From the NCBI GenBank assembly GCA_937862885.1, contig CALMEE010000070.1, positions 1-61,139 on the forward strand: a DNA stretch of 61,139 nucleotides, written 5' to 3'. Origin of the DNA: an uncultured Planctomycetaceae bacterium. Its GTDB lineage: Bacteria; Planctomycetota; Planctomycetia; Pirellulales; Pirellulaceae. Both the position numbers and the translations under genes were made by a program. Below, one piece after another: positions 1-13,791 of this stretch (position 1 is the stretch's first letter; the number at the start of each line of letters is the position of its first letter). The notes beneath the pieces are model-generated. The model saw only the letters and a list, made by a program, of their open reading frames with translations. It was not told where the DNA came from and searched no databases.

Positions 1-904
1 ATACAAAGGTATTCAGATTAGAGGCGCCGAGACACTCGATGTCAAGAAAAAAATAGAAAGGATTCAAATTTTTTAAAAAAACTCTCAGCCGTTAAAAATA
101 GGTAAAGTCTTAGCGTGCAAAACGCAGAGCGTTGCTAGATCATTAAAATGCCGTGTAGCTTCTACGGTGGTTACGTTTTGGGCACGTTGAGCGAGTGGGG
201 CCAGTTGGAGCCCAAAGGAAGCTCAAGGTGAAATCCCAATACGGCGCATGTACATTAAAAAGCCAGTAAGCCAGCAGCACACCACGAATCAATACGCCCG
301 TCGCAAGACGTCTGTCCTTTTAAAAAAGACTTGAAAAAAACTTGAAGACTCATGCGTAGACGAGAGATTGTTTCGAAATTGATCCGAAATTGAGACAGCG
401 AACCTTGAACGCGTGCTGCGCCAACGAAGCGCACAAGTCTGCGACGGCGTTTGTGCGATGACCAGCGATGGCCATAGGATAGCGAAGCCGAGAACCGATT
501 TCGAGCTAGCAGTAGTTGCTGCAGGAATTCAGTTCTCTGAACCATCGATGGATGCACGGAAAAATATCGGGATTGACCAAAACGTCAATTGGCCCGACAT
601 TAGCCCCTTGCAACTGATCGGATTGTCAATGATCGAGTTAGCTGGAGCCAACGTCCTCACGCGAATGGTGATCGCCGCAGTTCAGTTGCATTGTGGAAAT
701 GTCACTAAAACAAATGCGCTAACGCGGAGGCAGTGAATCTGGGATTCTCCTGATTCAACGCGCATAACGCTCATACTCATGCCGCAAGCTTATGTTACCT
801 GGAGGCAGTTTTAGTTGGCGTTGCTGATGAAATAAATTGACTGTTGTTAGCGAACGGACTGTCAATATCGAGCCATCACGATTTAACCCTTTTGAGGCGC
901 AAGG
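1..904. other. No supportable gene
   Basis: I see no gene I can defend here. The two short open frames (about 100 codons each, overlapping on opposite strands near 255-736) have no signal peptide, no recognisable motif and atypical amino acid composition. The stretch just before 905 could hold the promoter of the next gene, but no clear -35/-10 pair stands out. Confidence 0.5.
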
Positions 905-2533
905 ATGCAACCAACGTATTTTCTAAAGTCAATGGATAGATTTTCCGGTAGGTCTGGTTGGTTACCCATGGGACTAATCTTGTTCAACCTGATGCTTGGC
1001 AACCTATGCTTCTCCCAAATGCCGACCGGCCTGCCACCCGCGATCCCTGACTGGTCCAACCGACCGCTGGACAATGGCCAGCGAGTGGTTGACAGCGAAG
1101 AGCCGAGAAAGCTTGGATTCCCGCAAGATTTGACGCAGGAACGAACGGTGGATCAAGAATGGCGGCCTCCGACAAACGAGCCGCCGATGCCGATTCAAAA
1201 CAACGGCCTGCGCGGCAGTCGATTGACCAACCAAGATGGTAGCGAAAGAGCCGAGCGAAACGATCGATTCTCCAATGAGCAGCAGTTTGGAGACGGTTTG
1301 TCTGACCGCGATTTTTCTGATCGCGAACGATTCGATAACCACGTTCCCGACGATTTTCATCAACCCATCATTGACTCGCAAGTGCACCCGGTCAACTTTT
1401 TGAGCGAACAACAACCGTCGTTGGGAGTAGCTGAAGGCATTTTACAATCATTCGACATCAACCTGATTCAGGACGCGCTGCCGGGTGACCCAAAACGTCT
1501 TGTCGATGTGCTGGCCCACACACATCCTCAACACCGCCTGGCCGCTGTTAACGCATATTGGACCACGTATTGTGATTATGTGAAGACTCGGCTTTCCGCT
1601 ATGGAGGTTGAATCGCTTGGGCAACTGCGGACTCCAGCCAATCAAACGGATCAAATGGTTTTGCGGACGGCAATTGCCAACGCCGAAAATCGATGGATGC
1701 AGGCGGAGATCAATTTCGAAAAGTCAGCAAATGAGCTAGCGAGATTTCTGCCACCGAATCAACATGGATTGCTGCCGCTTCCCGCTGACATGCCGTTATT
1801 GGGGGAGTATCGCACGAACTTCGCGCACTACGAAGCGCGAGGCCAACTGCCGCCGCGCTTGCGCATGATCCATGAGTTGCTGCCGAAGCAGCACTCGCTA
1901 CTGCATTCTCATGCTCAGGCTTGTCAAATGGGTCGACAATCGGCGAGCCAGGCCATTCGCGCCTTTAATCAAGGAGAAACCTCGGTCGTTTCAGCGATTG
2001 AGGCCATTCGCCTGAATCGTGAAGCGCACTTCGGGTTGGTTAACTCCGTCGCTTCGTACAATCAATCGACTAACGAGTACGCCAATGCGGTCGCTCCGTT
2101 GGGACAGCCGGCGCAGCAATTTGTCAGCATGTTAATCAGACAGAATCACAACCAGCTTGACGAGTTGTCAGGCCTTAGACAAGCGCGGAATTTTGAAGGT
2201 ATGTCACCTGCCTTGGACATGCATCCACCCGTTAATCCCCCGGCGAGCAACAATGGCTCTCGGACCGTTGACCCAAGATTCACACCATCAAACCAGGGGA
2301 ATCAATTTGGCGATACGATACATGATTCTCGCACGGGTAATTCTGGTGTTTACACTCCATCGCCGATACCCAGTACATCTTTTGGCAATCAGCAATTACC
2401 ACGAGTCGAGCAGTCGTCACTGCAAAATAATCAAACTGGATTTGGGCCACCAACCAATTCACCGCCCGTGCCGGGAGGACAAGGGCCGCAGTCATTAGGA
2501 AATTCGGGGAGCGGAGGTAGCTTCAGGCAGTAG
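905..2533 (+). CDS. Secreted protein with a long helical central region, function unknown
   Basis: This 542-residue protein is not recognised as a named family. The N-terminus has a basic stretch and then a hydrophobic segment (about residues 20-36, ending near CFSQ), consistent with a signal peptide. Residues 40-160 are polar and rich in Asp, Arg and Asn. Residues 175-410 are predicted mostly helical, with periodic hydrophobic positions resembling the long helices of outer-membrane efflux (TolC-type) proteins. The last 130 residues are a Pro/Asn/Ser/Gln-rich tail that is probably disordered. An export role in the periplasm or outer membrane is inferred from the signal and helices only. The gene stands alone, followed by the rRNA unit on the same strand. 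It ends in a short Gly/Ser run before the stop codon. Confidence 0.75.
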   Translation: MQPTYFLKSMDRFSGRSGWLPMGLILFNLMLGNLCFSQMPTGLPPAIPDWSNRPLDNGQRVVDSEEPRKLGFPQDLTQERTVDQEWRPPTNEPPMPIQNNGLRGSRLTNQDGSERAERNDRFSNEQQFGDGLSDRDFSDRERFDNHVPDDFHQPIIDSQVHPVNFLSEQQPSLGVAEGILQSFDINLIQDALPGDPKRLVDVLAHTHPQHRLAAVNAYWTTYCDYVKTRLSAMEVESLGQLRTPANQTDQMVLRTAIANAENRWMQAEINFEKSANELARFLPPNQHGLLPLPADMPLLGEYRTNFAHYEARGQLPPRLRMIHELLPKQHSLLHSHAQACQMGRQSASQAIRAFNQGETSVVSAIEAIRLNREAHFGLVNSVASYNQSTNEYANAVAPLGQPAQQFVSMLIRQNHNQLDELSGLRQARNFEGMSPALDMHPPVNPPASNNGSRTVDPRFTPSNQGNQFGDTIHDSRTGNSGVYTPSPIPSTSFGNQQLPRVEQSSLQNNQTGFGPPTNSPPVPGGQGPQSLGNSGSGGSFRQ

Positions 2534-3055
2534 AACCTCGGATTAAGAGGCTGAAAACGTTGCCTCTCAAACAGACTGGAGCGCAATTGCGGCCGCTCCG
2601 TTGAATCGAACACCTTTGCCGCTGGCGTGAATTCCCAACGCTGTATTCAGGCGTGAACTTGCCGATATTTTCTGGGTAACATTGGGTGAAATGTTGGTCG
2701 CGGTGAAGCAGCGAATTCATTGCGGCAAAGTTCGCCTAACGTCTGTGCCACCAGATTTTGCTTGGGAAGAAACCAATATTTCGGGGCGTCTCGGAAGGGA
2801 ACGATCAAGATTGGGTTTTCCCTAAGAGGGCCGAACATTGGAAAAATTGGTGCGAAAAATCCGGAAGTTCAGCGTTAAATCGCAGGAGACAAAAAAAATT
2901 TCAAAAATGCATTTTACCCCTTGAGCTAGAACGCCGAACGGATATACTTTGGCTCTTCGCTACTGATAAAGTTTCTGCCCGCATGGCAGAACGGCTTGGA
3001 GGGTAGTTGAAAATGCTGGATACCTTCCAGGGAAGTTTAAATTTGAAAAGAGGAG
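2534..3055. other. Intergenic, no gene seen
   Basis: This stretch lies between the secreted protein and the rRNA promoter. A short open frame at 2758-3006 has no recognisable motif or ribosome binding site, and I do not call it. No tRNA or 16S fragment is visible. Confidence 0.5.
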
Positions 3056-3084
3056 TTGACCTCGGTATCAAATTCTGATAAACT
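3056..3084 (+). promoter_or_regulatory. Predicted sigma-70 promoter of the 23S-5S unit
   Basis: TTGACC at 3056-3061 and TAAACT at 3079-3084 are separated by exactly 17 bases. Spacing and -35 box are close to the housekeeping consensus. It lies about 425 bases before the 23S rRNA, a reasonable rRNA leader length. The same -10 hexamer occurs in the predicted promoter at 45972-46000. Confidence 0.5.
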
Positions 3085-3500
3085 TCTTGGTTCCCCTCAG
3101 AAAACAAATTGGCGGCGGTTTGCCCTGAAAAGCAAAGTTCTCGTGGAACTTTTCAGGTTGAACCGCTCTCAATACGGGAGTCTTGTCTCGATCGGTTTTG
3201 GCTGGTGCGATAGCGCTGGACACAACCGATAGGAGGCGAGTAGATCTTTGACAATTGGAAATTCAAGTAAAGTAGATTCGATGGCATCGAATTTGTTTTG
3301 ATGGCCGTGGAGGCTGGCTTGTTTGTCAACGCCGAGAGGCTTTGGCGGGATGGGTTGGTTTTTTTCGGTGATCAAGACGACTATGTAAAACCAAATTTTG
3401 AGCGTTTTATCAATTAATCGTTACGATTTGGATCATTTGGCGGCGAAAGCCGCGCGATGGTCTTGGAACTTGAGAATTTAAATGAGCAGCCGAGCTGTGA
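3085..3500 (+). other. rRNA leader with a strong hairpin
   Basis: This is the likely transcribed leader of the 23S rRNA. A hairpin at 3125-3156 has left arm CTGAAAAG then GTTC, with a four-base bulge between them, and right arm GAACTTTTCAG around loop TCGTG. No U-run follows, so it is not an intrinsic terminator. It may act in processing or antitermination. No tRNA is present. Confidence 0.4.
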
Positions 3501-3508
3501 ATTTATGT

Positions 3509-6409
<2,901 letters not shown>

Positions 6410-6616
6410 CATAAATTTGCGGCTCTGCGACAACGTCAGCATTCCAAATGCTGGGCAATGTCGCTCCCAAAAGCTCAAATTTTTCGTGAAGGTTAACAAG
6501 TTCAACGCGCAAAATTAACGGATTCCGCGAATCAAATTTACTTGTTGGTTGTCGCTCAATCGGCAACCAACCAATTGTCGAACAAGTGAAGCCGGGCGAA
6601 TAGGTCGGCTTCATGG

Positions 6617-6728
6617 CTTCCGGCGACCACATCGAAATGGTCACACCTGTTCCCATCCCGAACACAGAAGTTAAGCATTTCGAGCTGATGATAGTACTGC
6701 AAGTGCGAAAGTAAGTATCGCCGGGTTT
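6617..6728 (+). rRNA. rrf: 5S ribosomal RNA
   Basis: The 5S core is clear: a CCCATCCCGAACACAGAAGTTAAG-type loop around 6651-6675 and a terminal helix formed by TCCGGCGA at the 5' end and TCGCCGGG at the 3' end. It follows the 23S by about 200 bases. That spacer holds a hairpin (GTTGGTTG with CAACCAAC near 6546-6573) but no tRNA. The exact ends are set by the terminal helix and may be off by a few bases. Confidence 0.95.
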
Positions 6729-6731
6729 TAT

Positions 6732-6766
6732 AAAACCCCTTGAGGTGAAAATCTCAAGGGGTTTTT
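6732..6766 (+). terminator. Intrinsic terminator of the rRNA unit
   Basis: A perfect 13-base-pair stem (AAAACCCCTTGAG at 6732-6744 with CTCAAGGGGTTTT at 6753-6765) closes an 8-base loop and runs into a T stretch. It starts immediately after the 5S rRNA. Confidence 0.93.
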
Positions 6767-7044
6767 CGTTGCCAGTCCAAGTCGTCCCAGCTGCACAAGC
6801 CCACGCACATCATACTACAATATAGCGAATCAGGAGCCGGCTCGCTGGTCGCACACGTGTGCCACAAATCGTAAGTTTGGTCGCAGCCAGCAGTTAACTG
6901 CCAGCCGAGTAAACCAACTACATCTCTTCACGCCCGCAGGAATCCTTTGAAACTCGTAACGATGTTCTAAGAAATTTCTTTAGACTAATCTTGAACATAT
7001 TTCTGGGAATATTCATTCGAACTTTTGGAGAATAAGTCGCAAGT

Positions 7045-8037
7045 ATGGAAATCGAAATCCATCAGTGGCTAAAGGCAATTTTCGGAAACCAGTCCGCGCG
7101 ATCTCAATTGTCGGTCATGTCTGACTCTACGTCAGCTTCTGTGCAATTCTATCCCTGGAACACAATTTCTCGACCTGTTTTGCAGCTGGGGATTGGCGAT
7201 GACGCGGCAATTATCAACGTGGGGGACCAGGGGATTGTGTTGACGACCGATGCACTTATCGAAGGTGTGCATTTCGACGCCAGTCTCAACCTGCAACAAA
7301 TCGGTAGGAAGGCACTAGCCGTCAATCTAAGCGATCTCGCAGCCATGGCTGCTTGGCCATACGGCTTTCTCGTGACTCTCTGTCTGCCCAAACATTTCGT
7401 GTTGCACGATGTGCAACAACTATTCTTGGGCATGCAGGCGCTGATCGACGAGTTTGAGCTGCAAATCATGGGGGGAGATACCAATGTCGGCAGCAGCCAA
7501 TTGATCATTTCCATCACGGCCCTTGGTACGGTGGACACCGCCAAAGCTTGGCGCATGGATGGCGCAAGTCCGGGCGATCGAATTCTTGTCAGTGGGAGTT
7601 TCGGAGGCAGCCGCTCAGAAAAACATTTCAATTTCGAACCACGCTGCCAACTTGCTTACACCCTCAACCAACAGTTTGAAATTGTGGCCGCCACCGATGT
7701 GAGCGACGGCTTGGCCATCGATCTACACCGACTGGCTCAAGCCAGCAATGTAGGATTTGTGCTGGAGTCCCACAAAATACCGATCAGCAACAATGTCGCA
7801 ACCGGCTCAGATTCTAGCCGATTGTTGGCCGCCTTGGGAGATGGCGAGGATTTTGAGTTAATTATCGCTGCACGTCCGAATGTCGCAGCCAAAATATTGA
7901 AACATCCAGATTTCGCAGCTCAACTTTGCGATGTCGGCGAGTTCACAAATACGTACGACGTCGAGCATAATTGTTTGCTCCACAATCATTTGACAGGAAG
8001 TCTCGAAAAGCTTGCTCCGATCGGATATGTTCATTAG
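7045..8037 (+). CDS. thiL: Thiamine-monophosphate kinase
   Basis: ThiL phosphorylates thiamine monophosphate to the active cofactor thiamine diphosphate with ATP in the cytoplasm. The 330-residue length fits the family. Characteristic motifs appear in order: GIGDDAA (about residue 49), TDALIEGVHFD (about 69), KALAVNLSDLAAMAA (about 89), GGDTNVGS (about 145), GASPGDRILVSG (about 176) and DVSDGLAIDL (about 219). These are the Mg-ATP and substrate-binding features of the AIR-synthase-like kinase fold. The N-terminus is about 30 residues longer than in many homologues. It stands alone: the rRNA unit ends upstream, and hutH converges from the other side. No other thiamine gene is nearby. Confidence 0.93.
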   Translation: MEIEIHQWLKAIFGNQSARSQLSVMSDSTSASVQFYPWNTISRPVLQLGIGDDAAIINVGDQGIVLTTDALIEGVHFDASLNLQQIGRKALAVNLSDLAAMAAWPYGFLVTLCLPKHFVLHDVQQLFLGMQALIDEFELQIMGGDTNVGSSQLIISITALGTVDTAKAWRMDGASPGDRILVSGSFGGSRSEKHFNFEPRCQLAYTLNQQFEIVAATDVSDGLAIDLHRLAQASNVGFVLESHKIPISNNVATGSDSSRLLAALGDGEDFELIIAARPNVAAKILKHPDFAAQLCDVGEFTNTYDVEHNCLLHNHLTGSLEKLAPIGYVH

Positions 8038-8226
8038 CAGCGGTCGAGCAGCTGCGGTTCTACGCTCCGAAACGGGTGGCCGTCATCCATCAAAAGAGTT
8101 ATTCACTCTTAAACACGATACAAGAAGCTCAAGATCAAGGCTGAGTTGAAGCGCTGTCAGCTTGAAAACTGTTGATTCCTTTAGCGTTTACCCTCGACGC
8201 CGGGGCAGCTGGGTTGGCACGATTTT

Positions 8227-9789
8227 TCACTGGCCATGCGGCGCACATTGTCCACCCAAGTTTGGCAACGAGAAAATAGGGTTAAGAAAGAACCCTGAAT
8301 CAATTAGTTCCATGGCTCTTTGCAGATCTGGCTGCATATACCGGTCAACATCGTATGGGGGAACGGCTTCCCGAATCTTGGCCAATGCAAATTCCAACGG
8401 CGGAGAACTAATTAAAGGTCGGCGAAGGTCTAAGCCTTGCGCAGCAGCCAACAGTTCGATACCCACGATATACATTGAGTTGATAACCATTTGGTTTAGT
8501 CGCCTTGCCGCGTAAGTGGCCATGCTGACATGGTCCTCCTGGTTGGCGGATGTCGGTAAACTGTCAACTGATGCGGGGTGGGCGAGGGACTTGTTTTCGC
8601 TGGCAAGAGCCGCAGCCGTCACTTGAGCGATCATAAATCCTGAATTGAGCCCCCCCTCGCGCACCAAAAAAGGCGGCAAACCACTCAAATGCTGATCCAT
8701 CAAGAGAGCGATCCTGCGTTCTGCCAAGGCGCCGATTTCGGCAATTGCTAGGGCAAGACTGTCAGCCGCCATCGCAACAGGTTCCGCGTGAAAGTTTCCG
8801 CCGGACAAGATCTCTCCCTCGACAGCAAACACGAGGGGGTTATCCGAAACGGCGTTCGCTTCACGTTCCAATATGCCTGAAACGAAACGCATCTGTTCGA
8901 GACAGGCCCCCATCACTTGCGGCTGGCAGCGGAGCGAGTAGGGATCCTGCACCTTGTCGCATGACTCCGACGATAAATGCGACTCTCGAATCGCACTGCC
9001 TTGCAATAGTCTGCGATACGAAGTGGCACAATCGATTTGACCGGGGTGCAACCTCACGGCGTGGATTCGAGGATCAAACGGTGTGTCGCTTCCCTTGGCC
9101 GCATCGTTGGTCATGGCACCAGCTACCATCGCGGCCGCAAACAACTTCCAGGTTCGCAAGAGACCAACGATGGCCAAAGCAGTCGAAACCTGAGTGCCAT
9201 TCAGCAGCGCGAGTCCTTCTTTCGGTCCCAGTTGCAGTGGTTCCAGACCGATTTTTTCCAAAGCAACGCTTGCCGGAATCGTTGACTCCTTTACGCGTAC
9301 TTCACCGACCCCGAGCAGACTGCAACTCAGGTGAGCAAGTGGGGCTAGGTCGCCGCTCGCGCCAACAGAGCCCTGGCTGGGGATGCAGGGAACCACGGAA
9401 TGCTGCAGAAATTTCAATAGGTATTCCAACACGACGGGCCTAACGCCAGAAAATCCGCGAGACAAACTGTTTAACTTGAGCAAGATGATGAGTCGGACGA
9501 CGGCATCGTCCAACAACTGACCAACACCCGCAGCGTGTGACAGAACCAGATTCCTTTGTAACTGAAAAAGTTTGTCGTGACTTATTCGTTTCTGAGCCAG
9601 TAGTCCAAATCCCGTATTGATTCCATAAACCGTTTGGTTGTTATCGACGATTCGCTGAACAGTTTGGTAAGACTCCTCAATTGGTCGCTGGGCGGACGGG
9701 TCAACCTCGACTTGACATGCCTGGTCTTCAAAAAAATCGTGCAATTCGTTTAATGTCAGATGGCCAGGTCGGAGTCGAAGTCGGTGCAT
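8227..9789 (-). CDS. hutH: Histidine ammonia-lyase
   Basis: HutH removes ammonia from L-histidine to give trans-urocanate, the first step of histidine degradation. The 520-residue length is typical. The self-processing cofactor triplet Ala-Ser-Gly lies in [16 protein letters not shown] (about residues 141-156) and forms the MIO electrophile. Other family blocks are YGINTGFG (about 55), [10 protein letters not shown] (about 196), SDNPLVF (about 320) and SADQED-like [11 protein letters not shown] (about 412). The gene is downstream of hutU on the same strand, 170 bases apart, so the two may be cotranscribed. It converges with thiL; a weak 6-bp hairpin lies between them near 8094-8110. Confidence 0.96.
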   Translation of the reverse strand: MHRLRLRPGHLTLNELHDFFEDQACQVEVDPSAQRPIEESYQTVQRIVDNNQTVYGINTGFGLLAQKRISHDKLFQLQRNLVLSHAAGVGQLLDDAVVRLIILLKLNSLSRGFSGVRPVVLEYLLKFLQHSVVPCIPSQGSVGASGDLAPLAHLSCSLLGVGEVRVKESTIPASVALEKIGLEPLQLGPKEGLALLNGTQVSTALAIVGLLRTWKLFAAAMVAGAMTNDAAKGSDTPFDPRIHAVRLHPGQIDCATSYRRLLQGSAIRESHLSSESCDKVQDPYSLRCQPQVMGACLEQMRFVSGILEREANAVSDNPLVFAVEGEILSGGNFHAEPVAMAADSLALAIAEIGALAERRIALLMDQHLSGLPPFLVREGGLNSGFMIAQVTAAALASENKSLAHPASVDSLPTSANQEDHVSMATYAARRLNQMVINSMYIVGIELLAAAQGLDLRRPLISSPPLEFALAKIREAVPPYDVDRYMQPDLQRAMELIDSGFFLNPIFSLPNLGGQCAPHGQ

Positions 9790-9959
9790 GATACGAACTC
9801 AATCGATCGAACAAATTTGAATTAATAAAACAATGCTTGTATAAATCGTCTGAGGCGATTGAATTGGCAGTTCAGATTCGGCGTTAATTGCGAGCTAATC
9901 CGTTTGCTCGAATCGTGAATTGCCCGCGCCATTCTAGCCGTTTGGCCGTACCTCAACCA

Positions 9960-11636
9960 TCAAGAATCCAACATCGGTAGACGCAACGCGTTTTCTCGCG
10001 CGCATTCAACGGCCTCGGCATATCCAGCATCTGCATGTCGCATCACACCAGTCGCCGGATCGTTGAACAGCACGCGAGCGATTCTGCGGTCGGCTGCTTC
10101 GCTGCCATCGCAGACAATCACAACCCCGGAATGTTGGGAAAATCCCATACCGACACCACCTCCATGATGGATGCTGACCCATGTCGCGCCGCTAGCCGTA
10201 TTCAAGAGTGCGTTGAGAAGTGGCCAGTCGCTCACAGCATCCGAACCGTCCCGCATTGCTTCGGTTTCCCGATTTGGGCTGGCCACCGATCCTGAGTCGA
10301 GGTGATCCCGACCGATGACAATCGGTGCGGCGAGTTCGCCATCTCGGACCATCTGATTGAATGCCAAACCTAAACGATGACGCTCACCCAACCCTACCCA
10401 ACAGATGCGCGCCGGCAGTCCTTGAAACTGAATGCGTTTAGCGGCCATATCCAACCAACGATGTAGATGTGGATTATTGGGGATAAGTTCTTTAACCTTG
10501 CGATCAGTCGCCGCAATGTCGTTGGGGTCACCTGATAACGCCGCCCAGCGAAACGGTCCAACGCCTCGGCAAAATAGTGGACGAATATAAGCGGGAACAA
10601 ATCCGGGAAAATCAAAAGCACGTTTGACGCCAACATCGAATGCAACTTGGCGAATGTTGTTGCCGTAGTCGAATGTGGGAATCCCTCGTTCATGGAAAGC
10701 CAGCATCGCCTTCACATGGATCCCCATCGATTGACGTGCCGCTTCAATCACGCGCTGCGGATCAGTCCGCCTCAATTCTTTGGCTTGTTCCAAAGTCCAG
10801 TTGGCTGGCAGATAGCCATTCAGCGGATCATGGGCTGATGTCTGATCCGTTACAGCGTCCGGCGAAATGCCGCGTTTGACCATCTCTGGTAGGAGTTCGG
10901 CCGCGTTTCCTAACAGCCCCACGCTCAAGGGCTCTTGTTCTTTGCACGATGCAAGGATCCACTTCAAGGCTTCATCGAGGTCATCCGTCTGCCGATCCAA
11001 ATAACGCGTTTGAATACGCTTCTCGATGCGGCTTGGATCACATTCAATTGCCAACATGGAAGCGCCGGCCATCGTGCATGCTAACGGTTGAGCCCCTCCC
11101 ATCCCGCCCAGTCCGGCCGTCAAAATCCATTTGCCTGCCAAGCTGCCGTTAAAATGTGTATTTCCGACCGATACGAACGTCTCGTAAGTTCCTTGCACGA
11201 TACCTTGACTGCCAATATAAATCCAAGATCCGGCCGTCATTTGGCCATACATCATCAAGCCGCGTTGGTCGAGTTCGTTGAAATGTTGCCAAGTAGCCCA
11301 ATGCGGCACCAAGTTGCTATTGGCAATAAGTACTCGCGGGGCGTCGGGATGAGTTTTGAAAATCCCAACTGGTTTGCCTGATTGAATCAACAAGCTTTCG
11401 TCGTCCTCCAAGCGACGCAGGGATTCAACAATTTTTTCGTAACATTCCCAATTCCTCGCGGCGCGACCAATTCCACCGTAAACGACAAGGTCCTCCGGAC
11501 GTTCAGCCACATCTGGGTCGAGGTTGTTCATGAGCATGCGCATCGCGGCTTCGCTTTGCCAACTCTTGCACGTACGTTGTACGCCAGTCGGTGCTTTTAT
11601 TGCCCGCGTTACTCGATTCGCATCAACAGTAGCCAT
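9960..11636 (-). CDS. hutU: Urocanate hydratase
   Basis: HutU converts urocanate to 4-imidazolone-5-propanoate using tightly bound NAD+ as an electrophile. At 558 residues it matches the family length. Family signatures include [13 protein letters not shown] near the N-terminus, [10 protein letters not shown] (about residue 177), the cysteine-containing [19 protein letters not shown] (about 356), [19 protein letters not shown] (about 448) and [15 protein letters not shown] (about 492). It is divergent from hutG, with about 65 bases between the start codons, so a shared regulatory region is likely. I see no regulator gene of HutC or HutP type next to it. Confidence 0.96.
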   Translation of the reverse strand: MATVDANRVTRAIKAPTGVQRTCKSWQSEAAMRMLMNNLDPDVAERPEDLVVYGGIGRAARNWECYEKIVESLRRLEDDESLLIQSGKPVGIFKTHPDAPRVLIANSNLVPHWATWQHFNELDQRGLMMYGQMTAGSWIYIGSQGIVQGTYETFVSVGNTHFNGSLAGKWILTAGLGGMGGAQPLACTMAGASMLAIECDPSRIEKRIQTRYLDRQTDDLDEALKWILASCKEQEPLSVGLLGNAAELLPEMVKRGISPDAVTDQTSAHDPLNGYLPANWTLEQAKELRRTDPQRVIEAARQSMGIHVKAMLAFHERGIPTFDYGNNIRQVAFDVGVKRAFDFPGFVPAYIRPLFCRGVGPFRWAALSGDPNDIAATDRKVKELIPNNPHLHRWLDMAAKRIQFQGLPARICWVGLGERHRLGLAFNQMVRDGELAAPIVIGRDHLDSGSVASPNRETEAMRDGSDAVSDWPLLNALLNTASGATWVSIHHGGGVGMGFSQHSGVVIVCDGSEAADRRIARVLFNDPATGVMRHADAGYAEAVECARENALRLPMLDS

Positions 11637-11701
11637 GGTTATTTCTTTCCAAATTGTTACATTGGATATCGTGTTTAAGGAATCACTTGAGGAGCCCGCA
11701 A

Positions 11702-12493
11702 TTGTTCGAATTTACTGAAGGTCAGGTGCCCGTATTGGTCAGTTTTCCTCACAGTGGTACTTGGATCCCGTCTGACATGATACAACACTTGACCGAGCAG
11801 GGGAAATCGGTACCTGACACTGATTGGTTTCTTCCACAATTGTATGACCTACCGAATGTGGCTCGCTGCAGTCGGATCGTCGCTACTTTTTCTCGTTATG
11901 TGATTGACGTGAATCGCCCCCCCGATGGCTCGAATTTGTACCCTGGTAAACCAACACCTGAATTGTGTCCGAGCACAACATTCCAAGGAGAGCCAATTTA
12001 TAAGGCGGACGGACCTACTCCCAGCCAAGTTCAGCAACGTCTCCAGGATTATTGGCTTCCCTACCACGACAAAATCGCTGCGGAACTAGATCGCATGAAA
12101 AGACACTTCGGTTATGCATTACTCTACGATGCCCATTCAATTTTATCGGAAGTGCCACGCCTCTTTGAAGGCCGCTTGCCGGATCTAAATGTGGGGACGG
12201 CAGCAGGAAATTCCTGCGACGCCTCGCTTACAGCTAAAGTGGGAGATCGTCTAGCCCGGAACTCAACGAGCTATGTGATCAACGGACGATTCATCGGTGG
12301 CTACATCACACGCCATTATGGCCGACCTGCGGAAAACATCGATGCGATTCAAATGGAAATGGCTCAATGTATTTATATGGATGAAGCAACAGGGCTCTGG
12401 GACGATGAAAAAGCGAAATCGACACAAGCGATTCTAGCAGGTCTATTTGACCTGCTGATTGATCACGCAAATGAGAGAGCCGGCGCGAAATGA
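11702..12493 (+). CDS. hutG: N-formylglutamate deformylase (FGase family)
   Basis: The product should hydrolyse N-formyl-L-glutamate to glutamate and formate, the last step of the pathway that passes through formylglutamate. The [10 protein letters not shown] block, an Asp-rich DTDWF motif, [10 protein letters not shown], and YDAHSI (metal-binding Asp and His) are family features. I chose the TTG at 11702 rather than the ATG at 11654. GGAG lies seven bases before the TTG, and the family normally starts just before the [10 protein letters not shown] block; the ATG would add an unconserved 16 residues. The protein is then 263 residues. Its stop overlaps the hutI start in ATGA, indicating translational coupling. 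Membership of the hut cluster supports the substrate assignment. Confidence 0.85.
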   Translation: MFEFTEGQVPVLVSFPHSGTWIPSDMIQHLTEQGKSVPDTDWFLPQLYDLPNVARCSRIVATFSRYVIDVNRPPDGSNLYPGKPTPELCPSTTFQGEPIYKADGPTPSQVQQRLQDYWLPYHDKIAAELDRMKRHFGYALLYDAHSILSEVPRLFEGRLPDLNVGTAAGNSCDASLTAKVGDRLARNSTSYVINGRFIGGYITRHYGRPAENIDAIQMEMAQCIYMDEATGLWDDEKAKSTQAILAGLFDLLIDHANERAGAK

Positions 12494-13716
12494 TTGAAGC
12501 TGATCTTGCCTTGGAAGATGCTAACCTGCTGACTTGCTCCAACCCAGCGAACGATTGCGGGCTGTTGCGGAATGCTTCGCTTGCGATTCGCGATGGAGTG
12601 ATTGTTTGGATTGGCAAAACTCAGGATCGCGGACAACAAGTTTCCGCTGCCCACGTTGAGCAGCTGAACGGTCGATTCGTTTCACCCGGATTGATTGATT
12701 GCCATACCCATCTCGTCTACGGTGGACATCGCGCTGTCGAATGGCAGCAGCGATTGGGAGGGGCAACCTATGAGGAAATCGCCAGGGTGGGCGGGGGAAT
12801 CATGTCCACGGTGCATGCGACACGAGCGGCATCGGAAAGTGAACTCCTGAATTCTGCGTTGCGCAGGGCAGAAAAACTGCTGGGGGAAGGAGTAACGACC
12901 ATTGAGGTTAAGTCCGGCTACGGATTGAGTCTGGACTCGGAACTTAAAATGCTGCGGGTGGGTACAGAACTTGGCAAAAGGGTGCCCATCGATGTCACCA
13001 CAACGTTCTTGGGAGCCCATGCACTGCCACCTGAATTCGCGAACCAAGCGAACGCGTACATCGAACTGGTTTGTCAGGAAATGTTGCCAGCTGTAGTTGA
13101 CGAATGTCAAGCAGTCGATGTTTTTTGTGAACGTATTGCTTTCGATTTGCAACAAACCGAACGGGTGTTTTCCACTGCGCATGAGTTGGGAATTCCCATC
13201 AAAATTCACGCAGAACAACTTTCGTTAACGGGAGGTGCGCGATTGGCAGCCGAAATGGGTGCCTTGTCTGCTGATCATCTCGAGTATCTGGACGAGCCAG
13301 GCGTTAAAGCTATGAAAAGAGCTGGGACCGTTGCCGTACTGCTTCCCGGAGCGTTTTATTTCTTGCGCGAAAGACAACGACCGCCCATTGACTTACTGCG
13401 AAGGTACGAAGTGCCCATGGCGGTCGCGACCGACCATAATCCAGGCAGTTCGCCGCTAACGTCATTGATTCTGGCGTTAAACATGGCTTGTACTTTTTTT
13501 GGATTAACGGTTGAAGAAGCGTTCATGGGCGCGACGAATAACGCTGCCAGAGCATTGGGATATGATGATCGAGGTGAAATCTCCGTAGGCAAACTAGCAG
13601 ATTTGGCTGTATGGGATGTAAATTCCTTGGCCGAGATTCCGTACAGAATCGGTCACAATCCGTGTTGGCAGGTCTTCAAGCGCGGTCAGTTGGTTTACTC
13701 GTGCGAGATTTATTAG
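12490..13716 (+). CDS. hutI: Imidazolonepropionase
   Basis: HutI opens the imidazolone ring to give N-formimino-L-glutamate. It is a metal-dependent amidohydrolase of 408 residues. The metal site begins with the HTH motif in [14 protein letters not shown] (about residues 69-82). KSGYGL and the IHAEQLS stretch (about residue 240) carry further conserved residues, and [10 protein letters not shown] (about 311) contains the catalytic Asp. The start overlaps the hutG stop by four bases (ATGA). The next step would need either HutF (deiminase) or an arginase-type HutG. Neither is in the window, and the FGase-type neighbour implies that HutF is encoded elsewhere. Confidence 0.95.
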   Translation: MIEADLALEDANLLTCSNPANDCGLLRNASLAIRDGVIVWIGKTQDRGQQVSAAHVEQLNGRFVSPGLIDCHTHLVYGGHRAVEWQQRLGGATYEEIARVGGGIMSTVHATRAASESELLNSALRRAEKLLGEGVTTIEVKSGYGLSLDSELKMLRVGTELGKRVPIDVTTTFLGAHALPPEFANQANAYIELVCQEMLPAVVDECQAVDVFCERIAFDLQQTERVFSTAHELGIPIKIHAEQLSLTGGARLAAEMGALSADHLEYLDEPGVKAMKRAGTVAVLLPGAFYFLRERQRPPIDLLRRYEVPMAVATDHNPGSSPLTSLILALNMACTFFGLTVEEAFMGATNNAARALGYDDRGEISVGKLADLAVWDVNSLAEIPYRIGHNPCWQVFKRGQLVYSCEIY

Positions 13717-13791
13717 TTGATCAATCCAGCAGCTTTTGGTATTTTGACAACTGATCCGTCTAATCCTCCAGGGGCAAAGCTGGAGATAACC

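Noticed and set aside
413..736. Plus-strand open frame of 107 codons near the window start
   Set aside because: It has no recognisable feature or ribosome binding site, and it overlaps a similar frame on the other strand.
2758..3006. 82-codon plus-strand open frame
   Set aside because: No motif or RBS; lies in the gap before the rRNA promoter.
8094..8110. Hairpin AAGAGT/ACTCTT between convergent thiL and hutH
   Set aside because: The stem is only six pairs and no T-run follows, so it is not called as a terminator.
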